This document shows, piece after piece, positions 1-3,743 of a stretch of DNA of 5,609 nt. The position numbers and the translations under genes were made by a program. The notes under the pieces were generated by a model, which was given only the letters and a program-made list of their open reading frames with translations, was not told where the DNA came from and did not search any database. The stretch is from DASZCR01 sp035942915 (GTDB taxonomy: Bacteria > Acidobacteriota > Blastocatellia > Pyrinomonadales > Pyrinomonadaceae). The stretch spans positions 1 through 5,609 of the forward strand of contig DASZCR010000059.1 in NCBI GenBank assembly GCA_035942915.1, given 5' to 3'. How positions within the stretch are numbered: the first letter of the stretch is position 1; each line of letters opens with the position of its first letter.

Positions 1-141
1 TTCGGCTATCTCCGACGCGACCCTGACCAGTTAGGTTTTCAGGGTTGGCTCAACACGCTCAATACGACCGGCGATTTCCGTCGCATGATTTTCGGCTTCA
101 TCTACTCGGACGAATACATTCAGCGCTTCGGTCTCAAGTAG
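1..141 (+). CDS. C-terminal end of a DUF4214-domain-like protein (5' truncated)
   Basis: The window opens inside a reading frame that runs 46 codons to a TAG stop at 139-141. The visible peptide begins FGYLRRDPDQLGFQGWLN and ends with a segment containing FIYSDEYIQRFG. The pattern (YLRRDPD, G-x-x-x-WLN, a helix ending in S-x-EY-x-x-RFG) is what I recall from C-termini of DUF4214 domains, which are common in large secreted or surface proteins of Acidobacteriota and some cyanobacteria. The function of that domain is not established, and nothing here adds to it. The start and most of the protein lie upstream of the window. Its last 8 bp overlap the 3' end of the convergent glutaredoxin-like gene, so there is no room for a separate terminator between them. 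The frame is clear; the family assignment rests on only 46 residues. Confidence 0.72.
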   Translation, partial: FGYLRRDPDQLGFQGWLNTLNTTGDFRRMIFGFIYSDEYIQRFGLK

Positions 142-436
142 GGCGGGAGTCGGAGCAGGGCGCGGCTGTCTGTGCGTCCTCATCTCGGAGGGCGCGTGCG
201 AGTTGACGCTCGAACTCGCGTGCGTCGAGGCGATGCTTGAAGGTCATCACGCCGTCTATCAGGACGACGGGGATGTCCATGCCGTAGCGCGTGCGTAGCG
301 CCGGGTCTGTGTCGATGTCCACCTTTTCGAGCGTGTAGGAGTCGCTGTGTCCGGCCTTCAGGATTTCGCCTTCGGCCTCCTCACAGAGATGGCAACCAGA
401 CCTGCCGTAGAGTGTGACGCGGACTCTGCGTTTCAT
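134..436 (-). CDS. Glutaredoxin-like small thiol-redox protein (CxxC)
   Basis: A 100-residue protein, the usual size for single-domain glutaredoxin-like (DUF836/GrxC-like) proteins. It opens with a beta strand, then GRSGCHLC, a CxxC redox site at Cys15 and Cys18, at the start of the first helix. A VDIDTDP segment (residues 39-45) follows, then IPVVLIDG (55-62), where Pro56 matches the conserved cis-proline next to the active site. The last 20 or so residues (DEDAQTAAPCSDSRPT) look disordered. Proteins of this kind are cytoplasmic thiol-disulfide oxidoreductases; a specific partner cannot be named. The ATG at 434-436 is preceded by a GGAG-like Shine-Dalgarno about 10 nt upstream. The gene is transcribed away from the Rieske operon and shares the 437-742 intergenic region with it. 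A heme or Fe-S maturation role is conceivable given that neighbour but is not shown. Confidence 0.86.
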   Translation of the reverse strand: MKRRVRVTLYGRSGCHLCEEAEGEILKAGHSDSYTLEKVDIDTDPALRTRYGMDIPVVLIDGVMTFKHRLDAREFERQLARALRDEDAQTAAPCSDSRPT

Positions 437-503
437 CGCATCGAGGCTCCGTCGGGCGCGGATGACAGACCCGTTAAAGAAACGACATAGTAAAAATTAA
501 ATC

Positions 504-532
504 TTGCCACATTGGCGCGAAAAGAGTATAAA
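504..532 (+). promoter_or_regulatory. Sigma70-type promoter for the Rieske/cytochrome b operon
   Basis: TTGCCA (504-509) and TATAAA (527-532) each match the -35 and -10 consensus at five of six bases, with the optimal 17-bp spacer. An AT-rich tract (about 487-503) lies directly upstream of the -35, where an UP element would sit. Transcription would start near 539, giving a leader of roughly 200 nt before the Rieske GTG at 743. This is the best promoter match I see in the window, but it is predicted by eye only. Confidence 0.6.
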
Positions 533-678
533 GACGGTCAGCCAAGCCATCATACTTTTTTTCTGGCGCGGCGCACTTCATGTCACGCAAACGCAATTGA
601 ATCACATGCAGAAGAGGCCGGGTCTCTCGTCCGGCTACTTGTACAACCTGCGCGTGAGTTTCACCAGAACACAGCAAG

Positions 679-712
679 CGGCCTGAATGTGCAGGTTTAC
701 CGCTTCAGGCCG
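679..712 (+). promoter_or_regulatory. Perfect 9-bp inverted repeat in the operon leader
   Basis: CGGCCTGAA (679-687) and TTCAGGCCG (704-712) are exact reverse complements separated by 16 nt. It ends 16 nt before the GGGGAGG ribosome site of the Rieske gene. As RNA it would form a 9-bp stem in the 5' leader close to the initiation region; as DNA it could be an operator for a dimeric regulator. No T-run follows, so it is not an intrinsic terminator. Confidence 0.45.
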
Positions 713-728
713 TCCCGCATCCTTGAAA

Positions 729-735
729 GGGGAGG
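729..735 (+). promoter_or_regulatory. Shine-Dalgarno that sets the Rieske start
   Basis: GGGGAGG at 729-735 stands 7 nt before a GTG at 743-745. This near-ideal ribosome site is the main reason for choosing the GTG at 743 over the longer open frame that begins at 512. Confidence 0.8.
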
Positions 736-742
736 TCGCGGC

Positions 743-1597
743 GTGGTTCACGACAACAATCCAACCCCGCCCGGCGAGAGTGTAGCCGGCACTTCGGACG
801 CTCGTCCGGAGGAGGCGTCTGCGCCACAACCGTCGGTCAAAGAGTTGCTCGCCGCAGCGCGCGGCGAAGTGATTAAGCACGACTCGCCTGCGGCGAAGGC
901 CATCTCGAAAGCGCAGCCGCCGCAGACGACCCCGGCCACTCCGGCCGAGACGGGCGGCGCGCGCGAAACACCGGCCGCGACGCCTCCGGCCGCGCGCGTC
1001 GCGCCGGGTGCGGCCAAGACCGCCTCAACGCCGACGGCCTCTGTCTCCAAGGGCATCCCGAAACCGGTAGCGACGAAAGCGGCCGCGCCCGTCCTCGTCG
1101 AGAGCACGCCCGACACGCCCGTCAACAAGATGCGTCGTCGCATCGTCTGGGCGAGCATCGTCGCGTTCCTCGGCACGTCGCTCGCCATGTTCCTGCGCTT
1201 CTTCCTGCCGCGCGCCATCTTCGAGCCGACGAGCATCTTCCGCATCGGCTTTCCCGGCGACTACAACGTCGGCGTCGATACCAAGTGGCAGCAGCAGCAG
1301 CGCATCTGGGTCGTCAAGACCTCCGACCGGCTCTTCGTCATCAACGCCGTCTGCACGCACTTGGGCTGCACGCCCGACTGGAAGTCGAGCGAGAACAAGT
1401 TCAAGTGCCCGTGTCACGGCAGCGGCTACGACAGCGACGGCGTCAACTTTGAAGGGCCTGCGCCGCGACCGATGGACAGAGCGCACGTCGAGTTGGACGC
1501 CGAAGGCCAAATCGTCGTCGACAAAGGAAAGCTCTACACGTGGCCGAAGGGAGAGCCGAGCCAGTTCGACGAAGAGGGCGCGTATATCCAGCTTTAG
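743..1597 (+). CDS. Rieske [2Fe-2S] iron-sulfur protein of a quinol:cytochrome c reductase
   Basis: A 284-residue membrane-anchored Rieske subunit, which takes one electron from quinol at the Qo site and passes it to a cytochrome c. Box I is CTHLGC (Cys204, His206, Cys209) and box II is CPCHGSGYD (Cys222, Cys224, His225). Cys204/Cys222 and His206/His225 are the expected cluster ligands, and Cys209/Cys224 the expected disulfide. Ser227 and Tyr229, which raise cluster potential in bc1-type proteins, are present. One membrane helix spans about 134-156, preceded by a KMRRR stretch that fits a Tat-type, N-inside anchor. The domain also carries FEGPAPRPMDRA, conserved in b6f/bc1 Rieske proteins. 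Residues 1-130 form a long Pro/Ala/Thr-rich tail with a short helical motif, VKELLAAARGE (32-42); most Rieske anchors are much shorter. The GTG start is set by GGGGAGG at 729-735. It is the first gene of the operon, with the two cytochrome b genes downstream. The family assignment is firm; the exact partner cytochrome is inferred. Confidence 0.95.
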   Translation: MVHDNNPTPPGESVAGTSDARPEEASAPQPSVKELLAAARGEVIKHDSPAAKAISKAQPPQTTPATPAETGGARETPAATPPAARVAPGAAKTASTPTASVSKGIPKPVATKAAAPVLVESTPDTPVNKMRRRIVWASIVAFLGTSLAMFLRFFLPRAIFEPTSIFRIGFPGDYNVGVDTKWQQQQRIWVVKTSDRLFVINAVCTHLGCTPDWKSSENKFKCPCHGSGYDSDGVNFEGPAPRPMDRAHVELDAEGQIVVDKGKLYTWPKGEPSQFDEEGAYIQL

Positions 1598-1613
1598 TTC
1601 AAGCAGGGAACAA

Positions 1614-1639
1614 GGGGGACGAGCGAGGGGGGCGAGCGA
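1614..1639 (+). repeat. Two tandem copies of a 13-bp G-rich unit
   Basis: GGGGGACGAGCGA (1614-1626) is followed at once by GGGGGGCGAGCGA (1627-1639), matching at 12 of 13 positions. It lies in the 108-bp gap between the Rieske stop and the cytochrome b6-type start. The rest of that gap shows only the downstream ribosome site (GAGGGAG, 1689-1695). It may be just a local duplication; no function is evident. Confidence 0.5.
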
Positions 1640-1705
1640 AATTTAGCGGACGAACTTCTTAACTTCATCACACAAGTCTTGGTCGCTTGAGGGAGTGTAA
1701 CGGGT

Positions 1706-2626
1706 ATGGAGCCGGAACGTCCTGACTCGGATGGCGGCGGGGGCAGACCGCAAGGCACAAGTGTCGGTCTCATCGAGCGCGCGCGCGAACAGGGGCAGGC
1801 GCTCAAGGAGCGCGCGGTCGAGGAAGCGAAGGCGTACAAAGACCCGCAGCAGACGCAACTCTGGAAGTCAATCTTCCGCGTCTCGCACGAACGCTCCGAC
1901 CCGCGCAACCGCTCGCTCGCAGTTCTCTCGAACGTCTTTCTACACCTCCACCCCGCGAAGATTAACCGCGACGCCGTGCGCTACGGCTTCACGTGGGGAA
2001 TGGGCGGCATCACCTTCTACCTCTTCATCGTCCTCACCTTCACCGGCGTCCTCCTGATGTTCTACTACCACCCGACGAAGGTGCAGGCGTTTCGCGACAT
2101 CCTCTATCTCGAACACGACGTGCCGTTCGGCCGCCTGCTCAGGAACATGCACCGTTGGGCGGCGCACCTGATGGTGATTACCACTTGGCTGCACATGTTC
2201 CGCGTCGTGCTGACAGGCTCCTACAAGCGCCCGCGCGAATTCAATTGGTGCGTCGGCGTGGTGCTGCTGGTCTTGACGCTGCTGCTCTCTTTTACCGGGT
2301 ATCTGTTGCCGGACGACCAACTCGGCTTCTGGGCGGTGACGGTCGGGACGAACATGGCGCGTGCGACCCCGATGTTCGGCAGCGAAGGGCCGTTCGGGCC
2401 GCAACTCGGCATGACGCCTTTTAACGACGTGCGCTTCGGCCTCCTCGGCGGCTCCATCGTGGACGCCAACGCCTTGCTGCGCTCCTACATCTGGCACTGC
2501 ATCGGCATCCCGCTCGTCGCCTCCGTCTTCATGGCCGTCCACTTCTGGCGCATACGCAAGGACGGCGGCATCTCCGGCCCCGCGCCCGTGATGCTCGAAT
2601 CCGAGATGAAAGGGGGGAAAAGGTGA
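1706..2626 (+). CDS. Cytochrome b6-type subunit (N-terminal half of cytochrome b)
   Basis: A 306-residue diheme membrane protein forming the quinone-reactive core with the subunit IV-like protein encoded next. Four helices are visible: A about 100-121 (GGITF to MFYY), B about 149-169, C about 181-201, D about 261-283. The heme ligands are His149 and His163 in helix B (14 apart, in MHRW and LHMFRV) and His264 and His279 in helix D (15 apart). The 15-residue helix D spacing is b6f-type; bc1 has 14. The protein ends soon after helix D (ISGPAPVML), as b6 does. The conserved Cys before GGIT, which binds heme ci in b6f, is Gly98 here, so that heme is probably absent or not covalently bound. The N-terminus before helix A is about 95 residues, longer than in b6 (about 35), with a charged helical stretch at about 21-45. 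The ATG is preceded by GAGGGAG (1689-1695). The stop codon lies inside the first unit of a heptamer repeat. Confidence 0.96.
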   Translation: MEPERPDSDGGGGRPQGTSVGLIERAREQGQALKERAVEEAKAYKDPQQTQLWKSIFRVSHERSDPRNRSLAVLSNVFLHLHPAKINRDAVRYGFTWGMGGITFYLFIVLTFTGVLLMFYYHPTKVQAFRDILYLEHDVPFGRLLRNMHRWAAHLMVITTWLHMFRVVLTGSYKRPREFNWCVGVVLLVLTLLLSFTGYLLPDDQLGFWAVTVGTNMARATPMFGSEGPFGPQLGMTPFNDVRFGLLGGSIVDANALLRSYIWHCIGIPLVASVFMAVHFWRIRKDGGISGPAPVMLESEMKGGKR

Positions 2627-2704
2627 TAGGTAATAAGTGATAGGTGATAGGTGATAGGAGAAATCCTGTCTCCTTCCTATCACCCATCACCCATCACCCA
2701 TCAC
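2622..2704 (+). repeat. Heptamer tandem repeats forming an imperfect intercistronic hairpin
   Basis: The left arm has five 7-bp units of GGTGATA or close variants (2622-2656; units two and three are GGTAATA and AGTGATA). The right arm has four units of TATCACC/CATCACC (2678-2704), the near reverse complement. The ten loop-proximal pairs (2650-2659 with 2675-2684) are perfect; beyond that each 7-bp unit carries one A:C mismatch, and the outermost unit is less regular. Total arm length is about 30 bp, with a 15-nt loop (2660-2674). The stop codon of the b6-type gene (TGA, 2624-2626) falls within the first unit, and the next gene starts at 2713, just past the right arm. The hairpin could modulate mRNA stability or the ratio of the two cytochrome b halves. 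It may also be a scattered minisatellite-like repeat of this genome. Confidence 0.8.
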
Positions 2705-2712
2705 TTGAGTCT

Positions 2713-3711
2713 ATGGACTGGCATCAACTCTGGAAGATTACCTCCGCGCCGGACAACGTGCCCATCGTGGCGATGCTCTTTCTCGTGCCCTTCTTTACGT
2801 GGCTCGGACTGAAGCAGGCGCGGCAGAACGACCGGCTCATCGAAGAACTCGAAGCCGACCCGCAACTCGCCAAGACGCATCACCGCAAGACGGAGCCATG
2901 GCGTCCCGGTTGGGCGCGCGAGTTACACGTCTGGCCGTACCTGATTCGCGTCGAATTCCTCGCCGCCGTCATCGTCACCGTTATCCTCTTCATCTGGTCG
3001 CTGACGCTCGACGCGCCGCTCGAAGAGCCTGCCAACCCGAACCTGACGATGAATCCCTCGAAAGCCCCCTGGTACTTCCTCGGCTTGCAGGAGATGCTCG
3101 TCTATTTCGACCCGTGGATTGCCGGCGTCGTGATGCCGTCGCTGATGATGGTCGGGCTGATGGTCTTTCCTTACGTTGACTCGAACCCGTTCGGCAACGG
3201 CTACTACACCATCAAGCAGCGCCGCTTTGCGCTCGCCATGTTCGGCGTCGGGTGGGTGACGTGGATTATCCTCATCTTCATCGGCACCTTTATTCGCGGA
3301 CCCGGTTGGATTTGGTTCTGGCCGGGACAGACGTGGGACCACAATGCCGTCGTCTTCGATAAGAACCGCGACCTGCACGAGTTCGTCGGCATCACGAGCG
3401 TTCCGGGAAAGCTTATCTTCGGGGCTATTGTCGTCGGACTCTTCTACCTGTTGGCGGGCGCGTTTCTCCATTGGTGGATGAAGCGCGGGCCGCTCAAACT
3501 GCGTTACTTCCGTTCATTCAAGGAACTGCGGCGTTGGGCGACCGTGCCGGACGAGTTTGAGAGCAAGCTGTTGGCGCGCACCTCTCTGCTCCAATATCTG
3601 ACGTTCCAGTTCTTCGCCATCTCGGTGCTGATTGCGCTGCCGGTCAAAATCTTCCTGCGGCTGGTCTTCACCATCAAATACGTCTGGGTCACGCCCTGGT
3701 TCAACGTCTGA
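2713..3711 (+). CDS. Subunit IV-type cytochrome b C-terminal half, enlarged
   Basis: A 332-residue membrane protein that should complete the Qo site of the complex. Helices are visible at about 17-33, 78-99, 134-155, 172-194, 231-256 and 292-319. The second to fourth correspond to helices E, F and G of subunit IV. The quinol motif that reads PEWY in most bc1 and b6f complexes is APWY here (118-121, in KAPWYFLGLQE), so the usual Glu is absent; Glu127 lies six residues after the Tyr. VDSNPFGNG after helix F also fits the subunit IV pattern. At about twice the usual length (about 160 residues), it has one extra helix before E and two after G. I chose the ATG at 2713 because the open frame upstream (from a GTG at 2644) is made only of the heptamer hairpin; the ribosome site before 2713 is weak, so translational coupling is possible. 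No b-heme His pairs are expected here. Confidence 0.92.
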   Translation: MDWHQLWKITSAPDNVPIVAMLFLVPFFTWLGLKQARQNDRLIEELEADPQLAKTHHRKTEPWRPGWARELHVWPYLIRVEFLAAVIVTVILFIWSLTLDAPLEEPANPNLTMNPSKAPWYFLGLQEMLVYFDPWIAGVVMPSLMMVGLMVFPYVDSNPFGNGYYTIKQRRFALAMFGVGWVTWIILIFIGTFIRGPGWIWFWPGQTWDHNAVVFDKNRDLHEFVGITSVPGKLIFGAIVVGLFYLLAGAFLHWWMKRGPLKLRYFRSFKELRRWATVPDEFESKLLARTSLLQYLTFQFFAISVLIALPVKIFLRLVFTIKYVWVTPWFNV

Positions 3712-3726
3712 AACCGAGTCTGATGC

Positions 3727-3732
3727 GGAGGA
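3727..3732 (+). promoter_or_regulatory. Shine-Dalgarno for the multiheme cytochrome c gene
   Basis: GGAGGA at 3727-3732 lies 11 nt before the GTG at 3744; the purine run continues to about 3739. It favours the GTG over the in-frame ATG at 3723, which overlaps the purine run and has no such site in front of it. Confidence 0.6.
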
Positions 3733-3743
3733 GAGAGAGCGAC

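Larger units (their letters stand above)
437..742. other. Divergent intergenic region and operon leader
   Basis: This 306-bp stretch separates the minus-strand glutaredoxin start from the Rieske GTG start. It contains an AT-rich block at about 487-503, a promoter candidate at 504-532, an inverted repeat at 679-712 and the Rieske Shine-Dalgarno at 729-735. The frame open from 512 to 742 continues into the Rieske gene but encodes no recognisable Rieske or signal sequence and would start upstream of the promoter -10, so I treat it as untranslated leader. A 26-codon frame starting with ATG at 607 ends within the inverted repeat, but I see no ribosome site for it. I found no well-spaced sigma70 promoter for the minus-strand gene. 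Confidence 0.7.

Noticed and set aside
487..492. Minus-strand -10 (TACTAT) for the glutaredoxin-like gene
   Set aside because: Only four of six bases match and no -35 element lies at a suitable distance, so I do not annotate a promoter for that gene.
617..635. Small GCCGG/CCGGC hairpin in the leader
   Set aside because: Only 5 bp of stem with a 9-nt loop, easily expected by chance in GC-rich DNA.
504..686. Small plus-strand frames in the leader (TTG at 504; ATG at 607)
   Set aside because: The longer frame starts on the promoter -35 itself, and neither start has a visible ribosome site or a recognisable product.
512..742. Upstream extension of the Rieske reading frame
   Set aside because: It would begin inside the promoter candidate, has no ribosome site, and encodes no Rieske-like or signal sequence. 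The GTG at 743 has an excellent GGGGAGG 7 nt upstream.
1940..2683. Minus-strand open frame of 247 codons opposite the b6-type gene
   Set aside because: His/Arg/Glu-biased antisense translation; the plus strand encodes an unmistakable diheme cytochrome b.
2622..2704. CRISPR-like array or intrinsic terminator
   Set aside because: Units are only 7 bp with no spacers, and the stem is followed by no T-run and lies between two genes of one functional unit, so neither label fits.
2644..2712. GTG start for the subunit IV-like protein within the heptamer hairpin
   Set aside because: The 23 extra residues would be encoded entirely by the repeat hairpin and its immediate flank and add nothing resembling the family; the ATG at 2713 begins a plausible N-terminus.
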